The translations under genes were made by a program, and so were the position numbers. 18,976 nt of DNA. Origin: Mesorhizobium shangrilense. Its GTDB lineage: Bacteria; Pseudomonadota; Alphaproteobacteria; Rhizobiales; Rhizobiaceae. Shown here one piece after another: positions 8,928 to 16,699 of the stretch (the first letter of the stretch is position 1; each line of letters opens with the position of its first letter). The notes under the pieces were generated by a model. The model was not told the origin of the DNA, made no database searches, and saw only the letters and a program-made list of their open reading frames with translations. The stretch covers positions 1 to 18,976 of the forward strand of contig NZ_JBEWSZ010000020.1 of NCBI RefSeq assembly GCF_040537815.1. Direction: 5' to 3'.

Positions 8928-9330
8928 CCAGAAGAGATCCAGCAGGAGCTCGACAACAACGCGCAGGGCATCCTCGGCTATGTCGTGCGCTGGATCGACC
9001 AGGGCGTCGGCTGCTCCAAGGTGCCGGACATCCACGACGTCGGTCTGATGGAAGACCGGGCGACGCTGCGCATCTTTTCGCAGCACATCGCCAACTGGCT
9101 GCATCAGGCGTAGTCACGCAGAACCAGGTGATGGCAACGATGAAGCATGGCCTGCGTTGTCGACGGCCAGAATGTAGGGGATCCGAACTATCGCTCGAAG
9201 GCGCCGGATTTGGACAAGTCCATCGCCTTCCAGGGCTCCTGGGACCTCGCATTCAAGGGCCGTGACCAGCCCAACGGCTACACCGAGTTGATCCTGCATG
9301 CGCGCAGGCTGGAGCGGACGAACGCAAACC
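8928..9330 (+). pseudogene. glcB: Malate synthase G, C-terminal fragment
   Basis: Three frames together give the last part of malate synthase G (glyoxylate plus acetyl-CoA to malate). The pieces are [46 protein letters not shown] and SQHIANWLH, then after a stop/frameshift near 9111 [15 protein letters not shown] further shift near 9147 leads to [20 protein letters not shown] and [16 protein letters not shown]. The N-terminal and central parts of the roughly 720-residue enzyme are absent. It is a dead fragment carried along by recombination. Confidence 0.85.
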
Positions 9331-9776
9331 AAAGTGAAATCAGGACGACAGTGCTGAACCTGCCCGTTGCGGTCCGAATTATTGAGGCACCGATTTCAAA
9401 AGGAAAACTGAAGGGACTAAAGCCTCTCAGCGTTGCCGTTCGTATTGCGGGCGGCCACGCAATCGAAGCATGTATCGTCTCCATTATCGATGTAGAAGTG
9501 ACCGACGAGCCTACGCACAATGCCAATTATAACCCATCTGTAACATTCCACGAAAATCGCCTCTCGGCTGCTGCCGATCCAGCACACAGGCCGCAGTTGC
9601 TTGGCCGCGATACCTACAAGAGAGAGGCTGCCGCGGCTGACAGCGAGTCGGCCAGTGAGCTGTCGAAAGGGCTCAACAATGGGCCATCATTTCCATGGCA
9701 CCCATGGAGACGAAGTGCAGGTCGAAGGGCAAAACAAAAACAGGTCCGAAGCCGCGAAGCGCGGCACAGGCATTTG
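9331..9776. other. Non-coding stretch downstream of the IucA/IucC gene
   Basis: A long plus-strand frame crosses this stretch, but it begins inside the glcB fragment and ends antisense to the siderophore synthetase, and I recognise nothing in it. Near the right end a perfect hairpin (gccgcg-aag-cgcggc, 9751-9765) lies after the minus-strand stop. It is followed on the minus strand by a T-rich run (9731-9740) about ten bases further on. It could be a weak terminator for the IucA/IucC gene. Confidence 0.3.
9731..9765 (-). terminator. Possible weak terminator after the IucA/IucC-like gene
   Basis: A six-base-pair perfect stem with a three-base loop (9751-9765) starts 11 bases past the stop codon. 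On the minus strand tttttgtttt follows, but only after a ten-base gap, so it is not a classic intrinsic terminator. Confidence 0.3.
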
Positions 9777-11666
9777 TCATTCCGCCTCCGCCAGCGGATT
9801 GGGAAGCTCATGCTGGACCCCACGGTCGCGATAGCGCTCCAGATGCATCCGGAGCACCGAGCGGGTAGGCCAGGGATTCTCAAGAAAAGCTTTGCGTTCC
9901 TCCAGCCAGAACGCGTCTGAAAACATGCGCGGCCTGAGCGCGTCAAATGCTGCCTCGGCTTCTTCCCGAAGGATGCGCCAAAGGTTCGTGCCCGTCAGCG
10001 TATACTGCTGGTTGAGGCACAGTGCGACCTCATGAAGATGGCAGACGAAGCAGGCGTCGATGACGAATGAGCGCACGAAACTGATATCGTCATTGGATAT
10101 GGTGGATAAGATTTCCTTGCGATTGAAGGGCTTCAGGCGGTGCCCGCGTTCCTTGAACAGGGGCGCAAGCGTGCGGCCATCGCCGAAATCACGGATCAAC
10201 AGTTTTCGTGGGCGGCCGGTTTCATCGAACAGGATGCTGCTGTTTTGCTGATGCGCCTCAAAGCCAATGCCGTATAGCAGATACATGCCGAGCGTCGGCC
10301 GGATCACGGTGCGTGCATAGGCGTGGAAAAATGCGGATACGGTCGCGCCGCTTTCATCGCCGTTCCTGGCGATCAATTCGCAAATGAGCGGACGACCATC
10401 GATCGGGCTTGCCGTCAACAGTGCAGCCACAGTAACGGGCAAAAGTCCGTCATTGCGTGCTAGAGCGTCGGCGTTACGATAGACAACCGAAAGAAAGCGG
10501 CCCGGATGCTCGTCGCCCGTCTCGGGGTGACGCAAGATTGCGCCCAGCTCTTCGGTGAAGATTTCCAGCCTCTCGTTAATATCCTTCTCTTTTGACAGGA
10601 TATTGGAAATCAGGGTGCTGAGACGCGGCCCCATGTGAATCGACTTGTCCTGCAGGGTACGCTGTACGCTGGTCATCCAGATCGCTACCGGCACCTTGAT
10701 AAAGCGCCTCGGCTCCTGTGTGTCCGGCAGCATCGTGCGGAAGGACATGGACGGCAGCGTCAGGAACTCCGGGCCATCCGGGTCGAAAACACCGGAAGCA
10801 ATCTCGGACGCAAATTCACGGCGCACGAAATTCTCAAGGTGCCAGCTATGGACAGGCAGAGGAAGCCAGTCCTCAGGCGACTTCCCACGTTGATTCAGAC
10901 CTTCGGCCCAATCGCGCCAGAGGTCGGGAAAGTTTTGTGAGAACCACTCCGAATAGCTGCCAACATGCGGCATTTTTTCCACATAAACCCAGCCTTTGCG
11001 CAGCCCTGTGACGCGCAGGGGCACACGAGCACCGAATTCAGGCGACAACGCACTTACGTCCTTAGGCGACAGGCCGGGCTTGGCCTTCCATGTGGGATAA
11101 AAAGGGTGACCTTCCAACGCGCCCCACTGATCGAGAGTCATGGCAGCCAGGTGCGGCGGCAAGCTCTTAGCAAGATAGGCGAGGAATCCTTGCGCGCCTG
11201 ATTCAGCTACTTTCCCTCGCATCGTGGCGCTCCAGTGCTGTCGGTGGCGACGCGCCAGGACGTCGTTGTGCACGCTGTTATCGATGTCGCGCAAAAGATT
11301 TTCCAGTCCATCCGATGCAGGTGAAATCGCCAGGGCGGGCGCAACCTGCCTTATGAAACCGGAGGCGTCATCGATCCGGTGCCGGGCGCCGGTTTCGTCC
11401 AGCACTTCGATGGGACCCCGATTTTGCAATATTCCGGCAGGTGCACGACGCAAGTCGGTGAAATACAAGGTGTGGCGTGATACCCAAAGGGGGAGCCAGG
11501 CTTGGTGGCCATCGCACGCCCACAATAACCCATCTACTTCAAGAAGACGCTCGGCGAACAGGCAGCGTACCAGCCGGTTGAGCGCATTGCGCGATGCATT
11601 CACCCAAAGCTGCGCGTCGCGCGCCTGAGCTTCGGCATTCGCCGGGGCAGACATCCTCTCGTCCAT
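9777..11666 (-). CDS. IucA/IucC-family siderophore synthetase (NIS synthetase)
   Basis: An intact 629-residue protein of the normal length for NRPS-independent siderophore synthetases. These cytoplasmic enzymes adenylate a carboxylate such as citrate and join it to an amine or alcohol. Motifs seen: [16 protein letters not shown] (185-200), the ATP-binding loop, with Tyr where many members have a second His; [28 protein letters not shown] (470-475 for EAHQQN) and LIRDFGDGR, the substrate-side signature. ATG 11666 is chosen because AGAGGAAG lies just upstream; an in-frame ATG four codons later is possible. A TGT-N10-ACA site and a near-consensus -24/-12 promoter lie 80-210 bases upstream, suggesting NifA/sigma-54 control in nodules. 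From memory, pNGR234a of Sinorhizobium also carries an IucC-like gene (y4xN); whether this is its orthologue needs a search. No transporter or second synthetase is seen nearby. Confidence 0.88.
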   Translation of the reverse strand: MDERMSAPANAEAQARDAQLWVNASRNALNRLVRCLFAERLLEVDGLLWACDGHQAWLPLWVSRHTLYFTDLRRAPAGILQNRGPIEVLDETGARHRIDDASGFIRQVAPALAISPASDGLENLLRDIDNSVHNDVLARRHRQHWSATMRGKVAESGAQGFLAYLAKSLPPHLAAMTLDQWGALEGHPFYPTWKAKPGLSPKDVSALSPEFGARVPLRVTGLRKGWVYVEKMPHVGSYSEWFSQNFPDLWRDWAEGLNQRGKSPEDWLPLPVHSWHLENFVRREFASEIASGVFDPDGPEFLTLPSMSFRTMLPDTQEPRRFIKVPVAIWMTSVQRTLQDKSIHMGPRLSTLISNILSKEKDINERLEIFTEELGAILRHPETGDEHPGRFLSVVYRNADALARNDGLLPVTVAALLTASPIDGRPLICELIARNGDESGATVSAFFHAYARTVIRPTLGMYLLYGIGFEAHQQNSSILFDETGRPRKLLIRDFGDGRTLAPLFKERGHRLKPFNRKEILSTISNDDISFVRSFVIDACFVCHLHEVALCLNQQYTLTGTNLWRILREEAEAAFDALRPRMFSDAFWLEERKAFLENPWPTRSVLRMHLERYRDRGVQHELPNPLAEAE

Positions 11667-11755
11667 TATGCTTCCTCTGGCCATTTGCTTGGGAAATACG
11701 CGGAGCGATTTCTACCACGCGCCGCCAGCAGCTCCTGCTGCCTCGCAACAAGGAA

Positions 11756-11775
11756 GATTCAAGGGTCGTGCCAAC
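11756..11775 (-). promoter_or_regulatory. Candidate sigma-54 (-24/-12) promoter of the IucA/IucC-like gene
   Basis: The minus strand reads ttggcacgacccttgaat. It matches the sigma-54 consensus TGGCACG-N4-TTGC except for A in place of the C at -12. The GG (11772-11771) and the -12 pair (11760-11759) are exactly ten bases apart. Transcription would begin near 11747, giving a leader of about 80 bases before ATG 11666. A NifA-type site lies about 98 bases upstream. The changed -12 base lowers confidence. Confidence 0.55.
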
Positions 11776-11861
11776 TGAGCAGAAGGAGCGCCAGTAAAAT
11801 GTTCTGCCTACAATTCAAAGGCTTAAATGAAAGTCCATCGGCGGCAAGCCGAACGCCACCG

Positions 11862-11877
11862 TGTCACGGACTCGACA
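11862..11877. promoter_or_regulatory. Candidate NifA upstream activator sequence (TGT-N10-ACA)
   Basis: TGT cacggactcg ACA is a perfect NifA site (the motif is palindromic). It lies in a non-coding region, with its centre about 98 bases from the GG of the -24 element, within the usual 80-150 base range. A single such motif occurs by chance several times in 19 kb, so its value rests on the pairing with the -24/-12 element. Confidence 0.55.
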
Positions 11878-12413
11878 AAACCGATAGCTGGTGTCGGCGC
11901 CCGGCGCTTTCCTGGGAATAGTGGGCAAGACTCAATTTTCCGCGGGAGGAAGCGGAATTCACGCCTCATTCAACCGCATTCCACGGTATCCGATGTCGAC
12001 TGCGTCTTTGACATTCGGCACTTGCATAACGGCGACTGAGCCTGACCGGATCCTATGACCCAATCTACGAGGCGGCCCTCGTCGGGGAACCGCTGGGGCT
12101 TGTGTCGAGACGATCGGGCACCGCATCGATGACTGTAAATGTTCCACGTCTGAACTTGGGTGCAGACCGCAAACAAACTCCAATGAGAATCATCACGAGG
12201 GTGTCGTGTCCTTCATTCGCGAAACATGCGAAACACGGGCCAAGTGGGCGACCCAGCTGATAGCTCGCCGATCCACGTGATGCTCGTCGATAGCCGGAAG
12301 CCTAAAAGGCTGTGCCATCAGAAGGTTGGCAAGCCGGTCTCTCCCGTGATGACCATCCTGACGCAACAGGAACTGCGCCCTCCGAATCGCCCAGTTCCCG
12401 AGGCAAAAAAACT
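11878..12413. other. Non-coding or unrecognised stretch between IucA/IucC promoter and lrp remnant
   Basis: No gene can be supported. On the minus strand, near 12110-11960, pieces in two frames (PDEGRLVDWVIGSG and VAVMQVPNVKDAVDIGYRG) look protein-like and may be the end of a broken gene stopping at 11959. I do not recognise the family. The remainder (12184-12413) shows nothing clear. Confidence 0.3.
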
Positions 12414-12929
12414 CTATCCGATGTTAGACATACAAAAAAGCGGCCCGGTGTGACGACTTTCAGCGTAACCAGCCGAAAGCCACACCGTAATCCGCGGCTC
12501 GAACTTGACACGATCAAGCGTGATCATGCTCTTAAATTTTCGGACATTGGGGTTAGTATAGAGCTTCGTCTTGACGAAGACGTCGAAGGCTTCGCATCCT
12601 CGACCGCCACGATCAGACGAAATCGGCGTCGCCCGTGACCATATAGCATTGGATAACATCCCTGGCTGCCCGCATCGCGCGCTTGAATCATCGACAAGGT
12701 CCAGACGTTCGGGGTCAAGCTCTACTGTGACGACAACGGCAAGCGATTTGCAAAGAGCCTTCGGATCCACGAGCGAGATATCCGCGACGATCACGCCCTC
12801 CGCACGCAACTTGTTCACTCGGCGCATGCATGAGGCGGCCGAAGAACCGACGAGCTCCGCGAGTTCGGCAAAGGAAAGCCGATTGCTCCTTTGCACTTCT
12901 GTAAGGATTCTTCGATCTAGGTCGTCCAC
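12414..12929 (-). pseudogene. Lrp/AsnC-family regulator, broken (copy 2)
   Basis: From a GTG at 12929 the minus strand reads DDLDRRILTEVQRSNRLSFA, then LVGSSAASCMRRVNKLRAEG (the helix-turn-helix of Lrp), then VDPKALCKSLAVVVTVELDP. Between about 12720 and 12620 indels destroy the frame (a second frame reads RRFRLIVAVEDAKP). The original frame then returns with AFDVFVKTKLYTNPNVRKFK and [15 protein letters not shown]. The normal stop after this point has become TGG, so the frame runs on to 12414. Lrp proteins sense amino acids and often control amino-acid catabolic genes such as dadA. This copy probably makes no working regulator. Two palindromes upstream may be its old operator. Confidence 0.82.
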
Positions 12930-12985
12930 CGTGCGATGCCGACTATTTTGAAGATTTTATAATCACCTTTTAACGATCGATAAAT

Positions 12986-13006
12986 TTGCGCAACATTTAT
13001 TGCAAT
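12986..13006. promoter_or_regulatory. Possible Lrp-type operator: two TTGC/GCAA palindromes
   Basis: In the AT-rich region upstream of the broken lrp gene, two perfect eight-base palindromes, ttgcgcaa (12986-12993) and attgcaat (12999-13006), are centred 13 bases apart. Similar TTGC...GCAA repeats are plausible binding sites for Lrp-like proteins of alpha-proteobacteria. The spacing is not a full helical turn multiple, so this is only a suggestion. Confidence 0.3.
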
Positions 13007-13104
13007 TCACTCGGCTAACTGAAACAGACAGGGCGTTTTTTTGGTCCGGCATGGAGTGCGCGCCCCTCTGAATCAACCCAGGCAGCATTAATCCGCTCGA
13101 CGAT

Positions 13105-13245
13105 GACCTACCCCTCATTGACTTTCGGTGGGCCGACCTTGGTGTTGCGGGCGGCTTCCGTCATCCGGGAGAGGAATTCTTCATAGAGAGGCCGCGCAAC
13201 GAGGATCCTGCTGGGCGCGTTGCAGCTCTGTCCCGTGCACTCTCG
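13105..13245 (-). pseudogene. Aldehyde dehydrogenase fragment
   Basis: The minus strand reads CTGQSCNAPSRILVARPLYE and then EEFLSRMTEAARNTKVGPP before a stop at 13108. The GQSCNAPSR part matches the active-site cysteine segment of NAD(P)-dependent aldehyde dehydrogenases, and the text after it follows the family. Only about 45 residues of a protein of around 480 remain, so it is a dead fragment. It may be related to the amino-acid catabolic fragments nearby, but that is inference. Confidence 0.65.
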
Positions 13246-13479
13246 CAGTTAAGTGCCGAGGGCGCTGCGCGGCTGAAGGCCGGCTGGAACGCCAACTACC
13301 TTGTCGGACGTCTGGAAGGGGCGCCGATTGATCGGTTCAACCAGCCTGCCAAGAATGCTAGGCCTAAAGCGTTCTGAACAGCCCTGCGACCGGCCCGGGG
13401 AAACCCAGATCGGTAGTGCTGCAATCGTCACCTTCGCAAGCACACGCTGCTGGCGCAGGATGATTTTTCTCCATGCCCT
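13246..13479. other. Unrecognised stretch before the IS630 remnant
   Basis: On the plus strand a frame reads LSQLSAEGAARLKAGWNANY and then LVGRLEGAPIDRFNQPAKN before a stop near 13376. It looks protein-like but I do not recognise it, and it lacks a start. The rest may hold the worn N-terminal part of the IS630 transposase. Confidence 0.25.
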
Positions 13480-14314
13480 TCAACCAACGATCCCGCGCCG
13501 GTTCAGTGGGCGGCGCGCGCGGCTGAACAAGGGGAGCCGAAGGCGTGCAAGATGGGCCGGCCGGTCGGCAAGGCCCACTGTCAAAGCATCTGGATTTTCT
13601 TATGGCTGCGGTCGAAGGCGCCGGAGATGACAATGCCCGAGCTTGCGGAGCAGCTGTTGCAGGCGCAAGGGACAACCGCTCATGCCGCGTCGCTGTCGCG
13701 GTTCTGTGCCGCGGGGCGGCGCAGGAGTGCGCATGTGCTGACATGGCCGAAAAGCGCCGTGCCTGGATCGAGACGCGTCAGCCGCGTATGCCCCGCCGGC
13801 CAGGCAGGCTGGTCTTCGGGACCAGACGAGCCTCAACACCAAAATGAACCGCCTGCGTGGCCGCGCCCGTGCGGTCGGCGGCCCAAGGCCAATGAGCCTT
13901 ATGGGAAGTGGGGGACGCAGATACCCTCATCGCAGGCTTACGCCACCAAGCCTTGAGTGCGCCTTGAGTAATCCCCGGCGCCATGCACCGCGCCGCATTC
14001 AATGTCTATGTCGAGACCCAGTTGGCGCCGACCCTGCAACCCGGCGATGTCGTCATCCTCGACAACCTCAGCGTCCGCACGACCGCCAGGGCTGAAGCCG
14101 CCATCCGAGCGTGCGGCGTATGGATGCTCTTCCTGCCGCAGTACTTGCCCGACCTAAACCCCATCGAAATGGCGGTCTCGAAGCTCAAGGCGCATCTGCA
14201 CAAAGCTGCAGCACGCACCTTCGACGCGCTCTTCATGGCCCTGCACGGCATTGCAATCTCTTCGAGCCAGACGAGTGCCGAAACGACTTCAAAACAGCAG
14301 GATATGCTTCATAG
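13480..14314 (+). pseudogene. IS630-family transposase, multiple frameshifts
   Basis: Pieces of an IS630 transposase can be followed through at least four frames. They are KMGRPVGKAH, WLRSKAPEMTMPELAEQLLQ, EKRRAWIETRQPRMPRRPGR, then a DETSLNTKMN-like segment holding the first catalytic Asp. After a damaged part come MHRAAFNVYVETQLAPTLQP, GDVVILDNLSVRTTARAEAA (second Asp), LPQYLPDLNPIEMAVSKLKA (the DxNPIE catalytic Glu motif) and NLFEPDECRNDFKTAGYAS at the stop. The DDE residues are still readable but the frame is broken, so it is inactive. The N-terminal DNA-binding part is poorly preserved. Confidence 0.78.
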
Positions 14315-14978
14315 TTTCGGCACGATGCGCTAAGGCGACGCCGCCGGCATGTCCTAATGACCTTGGACTTGCCGAGTGCACGCTCGATTGCCTGTTGGCG
14401 ATCCCCAGCATTACAATGGCGCTGATTGAGAGCCGGAAAAGATGCTGTGGACGACGGTCGACAAATGGAATTGTAGACGTCACCTAAAGGAGGCACCATC
14501 ATCAGCTGATCCGCTGAAAGACCTGTGTTTGAAAGCGCGGGTTCCTCATACGAAGAAAACTTTTTCTTTTGTCATAGATGAGTAAATCTAGTTGGTGGAT
14601 TATCAGAATACTGGAGGAAAAAGAAAGCGTTGTGAACCACAATATTCACGTGCAACAAAATCTTGTGACGAACACCATAAGATGGCGAACTCTGCTGGTA
14701 ATCATATTAAGTCTCCGCACTTTTAAAGCGATCGCATCGCCTGCGTCACCACCGAAAGTGATAGTTAGATCGGACCGATGCTCGGGAATACTACTTTTGC
14801 GGACGTCAACAGATGGTGCCCATCGGAAACCAGATCAATGGCTGACTGGAGCGATTCTAAAAACCGATGTCGGTGTAACGGTGTGCCGATCGAAATCGCC
14901 TCCAGGCTTGCCGCCTGACACCCCCACTTCTTCCCAGTCTCCGAAGTCCATCTACAGCGTCTCAAGTGACTGTCGCTT
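14315..14978. other. Non-coding stretch upstream of the panD promoter region
   Basis: I support no gene here. A strong Shine-Dalgarno-like sequence, aaaggagg (14485-14492), is not followed by a usable start codon. The longest frame (ATG 14578 to 15018) has no family resemblance, an uneven composition, and runs through the candidate NifA site, so I do not treat it as a gene. The part 14560-14720 is AT-rich. Confidence 0.35.
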
Positions 14979-14994
14979 TGTCGGGTCCGCGACA
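14979..14994. promoter_or_regulatory. Candidate NifA upstream activator sequence (TGT-N10-ACA)
   Basis: TGT cgggtccgcg ACA is a perfect NifA site. Its centre lies about 98 bases upstream of the GG of a strong -24/-12 element, the same distance as for the IucA/IucC-like gene. Confidence 0.72.
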
Positions 14995-15082
14995 CAGGCT
15001 TTTGAGCCAAATCTCTAGTTTTGGTCTCAGGCTAATAGCTGAAAAGCAGCCAGATAGTTTTTCTTTGGCTCGCTCAACCAAA

Positions 15083-15100
15083 TTGGCACAAGGTTTGCTT
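15083..15100 (+). promoter_or_regulatory. Candidate sigma-54 (-24/-12) promoter upstream of panD-like gene
   Basis: The sequence ttggcacaaggtttgctt matches the consensus TGGCAC-N5-TTGC(T/A) at all the conserved positions. GG (15085-15086) and GC (15097-15098) are exactly ten bases apart. Transcription should begin near 15110. The next intact gene on this strand is the panD-like gene at 15446. Confidence 0.75.
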
Positions 15101-15445
15101 CGTTGGTTGCGAGGCTTCGGAAGGTGTCGACTTGCATCCATGTCGTGGCTGACATCGCAATCAATCGAAGGAAAGGAAAACATATAAGGTCTGCGTCGGA
15201 TCTCATTTCTACGGGAAGAGGGCATCGATAGACCACCAATCCCTTCGTCTCAGAACGGGCCGACCTGCGCATGACCGACTCCGCCTGCTGGCGTACAATG
15301 GCTGCTATTCCGTCGTGATTACCGATCCCTTCTGAAAGCCGCCTTCGACCTGTCGCAGAACATCAATCAATCCCCGTCCCTGGGACTGAGACACTGCAGT
15401 CGCTCGTCGGCACAGTGAACCATAGCCGAAAAAGGAAACCTGTTG
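15101..15445. other. Long leader between sigma-54 promoter and panD-like gene
   Basis: About 336 bases would form the 5' leader of the panD-like transcript. The only small frames (for example ATG 15139, 15 codons, MSWLTSQSIEGKENI) have no support. A ribosome binding site for the panD-like gene (aaagga, about 15431-15436) is at the right end. I cannot tell whether the leader is regulatory or contains remains of a lost gene. Confidence 0.3.
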
Positions 15446-15898
15446 ATGAGAAAAGTCGTTGCCGCTAAGCTTCATGGTATCACTGTGACCGACGCGGATC
15501 TGAACTACCATGGTTCAATAACTCTGGACCCAGATCATTGCGACGAGGCGGGTATTCTGCCGCTGGAATTCGTTGAGATCTGGAATAAGGCTTCAGGCGC
15601 GCGAATCAGCACGTATGTAATTTACGGTGGGAGGGGTTCTCGTTGCTGTGTGCTGAACGGAGCCGCTGCTCGCACATGCCAGGTAGGAGATGAGGTAATC
15701 GTTTGCTCCGCCGCATATATTGAGGAGCACCAGATCGCGGAGATCAAACCGCGAGTGCTGACGTTCAACCGGGACAATTCAGTCCGGGATCGCTTGTTCT
15801 ACGATGGCGGGATCAAGGATGATGGAACAATGACGTTCGCGATTCGCGAGGGTTCTCCCGGCAATGCCCTGAAGATCCCGGGTCAGGCCAATTGCTGA
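15446..15898 (+). CDS. panD: Aspartate 1-decarboxylase (PanD-like, pyruvoyl enzyme)
   Basis: An intact 150-residue protein; E. coli PanD has 126. PanD decarboxylates L-aspartate to beta-alanine, used for pantothenate and CoA. The proenzyme cuts itself between Gly and Ser to make the pyruvoyl group. Here that pair is G23-S24 in [10 protein letters not shown]. Other active-site residues have matches: K8 (AAKLHG), R53, T56 and Y57 (ARISTYVIY) and N71 (LNGAAA). [15 protein letters not shown] is a family signature. The C-terminus is about 20 residues longer than usual. I chose ATG 15446; a TTG one codon earlier is also possible and would align exactly with E. coli numbering. AAAGGA lies about nine bases upstream. 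No panB or panC is near. A candidate NifA site and -24/-12 promoter upstream suggest expression during nitrogen fixation. The beta-alanine may feed CoA or another product. Confidence 0.9.
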   Translation: MRKVVAAKLHGITVTDADLNYHGSITLDPDHCDEAGILPLEFVEIWNKASGARISTYVIYGGRGSRCCVLNGAAARTCQVGDEVIVCSAAYIEEHQIAEIKPRVLTFNRDNSVRDRLFYDGGIKDDGTMTFAIREGSPGNALKIPGQANC

Positions 15899-15959
15899 TT
15901 GCTCACAGAGTCGGACTAGAGGCGGTGAAGGACCGTCAACCAAGTGGCGTACTCGCCAT

Positions 15960-16415
15960 CTAGGCCCCTGATAGGCCGCCGCCATCCGTGCCATCGTCCA
16001 GTTCGACATGCCTATCGGTCCCAGCATCGGCCTGATCCTGGAAGACGATCTGCTGTGGTAACACTTCGCGTATCCGCCTCAAGCTTTCGAGCATTTCCCG
16101 CCGGACCACGATGCTTTTCCTCAAACGGAGGGGGTTGAGGCCTGGTCTGCCTGGCGCCTCGCCGGCGGGGTCGCACGCACGAGCCATAGGCTCGAACACT
16201 GCAGCAAAATGACACCAACGCCACGCCACCGCGCGAGGTTTCCGAGAAGCGAGCGGCGCCGGCTTGTGCGAGGTTTTCGCCTGCGCCTGCATGGATGGTT
16301 CCATTCTCATCAAGCGCGCGGCTCGTCTCCTGCATGCCTTCAAGGCCCCAGTCGAGCGTATGGTTATTCGCGCGACTAAGCATATTGAAGCCCATCGCCT
16401 TTATGGTCACCGGCG
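15960..16415 (-). pseudogene. CapA-family (poly-gamma-glutamate synthesis) protein fragment
   Basis: The minus strand reads PPVTIKAMGFNMLSRANNHT, LDWGLEGMQETSRALDENGT and IHAGAGENLAQAGAARF, then after a frameshift near 16230 EPMARACDPAGEAPGRPGLN and PLRLRKSIVVRREMLESLRR. The ANNHTLDWG motif and HAGAGENLAQA are typical of the CapA metallophosphatase-like domain, found in proteins linked to poly-gamma-glutamate capsule. Both ends of the protein are missing. Its 5' side is cut by an IS5 fragment at about 16400-16415. Confidence 0.7.
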
Positions 16416-16510
16416 GCCAGGTTCCCGACTGCAAGGCGGGCGAAGTCTTTCTCGAACAGATGCCCGAAATCGGTCTCGTCAACCTCGACAAGGGCTACGA
16501 CAGCAACGAT
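16400..16510 (+). pseudogene. IS5-family transposase internal fragment (plus strand)
   Basis: The plus strand reads TGGQVPDCKAGEVFLEQMPE and then IGLVNLDKGYDSNDCR. This matches the central part of IS5-family (IS427-like) transposases, including the DKGYDS segment that carries a catalytic Asp. It points the opposite way to the IS5 N-terminal piece that follows immediately to the right. Confidence 0.65.
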
Positions 16511-16699
16511 TGTAGATTGTGGTTGGCGGACCATAGGCTGCAGGCACGTCGCGCCAGCGGGAGCCAGTCTTGAGAATATGCAGGATACCCGAAATCACCG
16601 TTCGATCATCAACCCGAGGTTTTCCCGTTTTGCCACGAGGAAGATGCGGTTCCATCGCCTCCACGCCTCATCCGACAACCAAAACAGGCTCTTCAACAT
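16511..16699 (-). pseudogene. IS5-family transposase N-terminal fragment (minus strand)
   Basis: From ATG 16699 the minus strand reads MLKSLFWLSDEAWRRWN, then after a shift PHLPRGKTGKPRVDDRTVIS, GILHILKTGSRWRDVPAAYG and PPTTIYNRC. This is the start of an IS427-type IS5 transposase. It breaks off where the oppositely oriented internal fragment begins, so the two pieces come from a rearranged or two different IS5 copies. Confidence 0.75.

Noticed and set aside
9147..9920. Plus-strand frame of 257 codons
   Set aside because: It starts inside the glcB fragment and ends antisense to the IucA/IucC gene; only its first part has meaning.
13048..13061. GG-N10-GC pair resembling a sigma-54 promoter
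   Set aside because: The -12 part reads gtgcgc instead of TTGC, and there is no TGT-N10-ACA site at a useful distance and no intact gene downstream.
14485..14492. Strong Shine-Dalgarno sequence aaaggagg
   Set aside because: No ATG, GTG or TTG lies at a usable distance and the following frame stops after three codons.
14578..15018. Plus-strand frame of 146 codons as a small protein
   Set aside because: No family resemblance, no good ribosome binding site, and it runs through the candidate NifA site.
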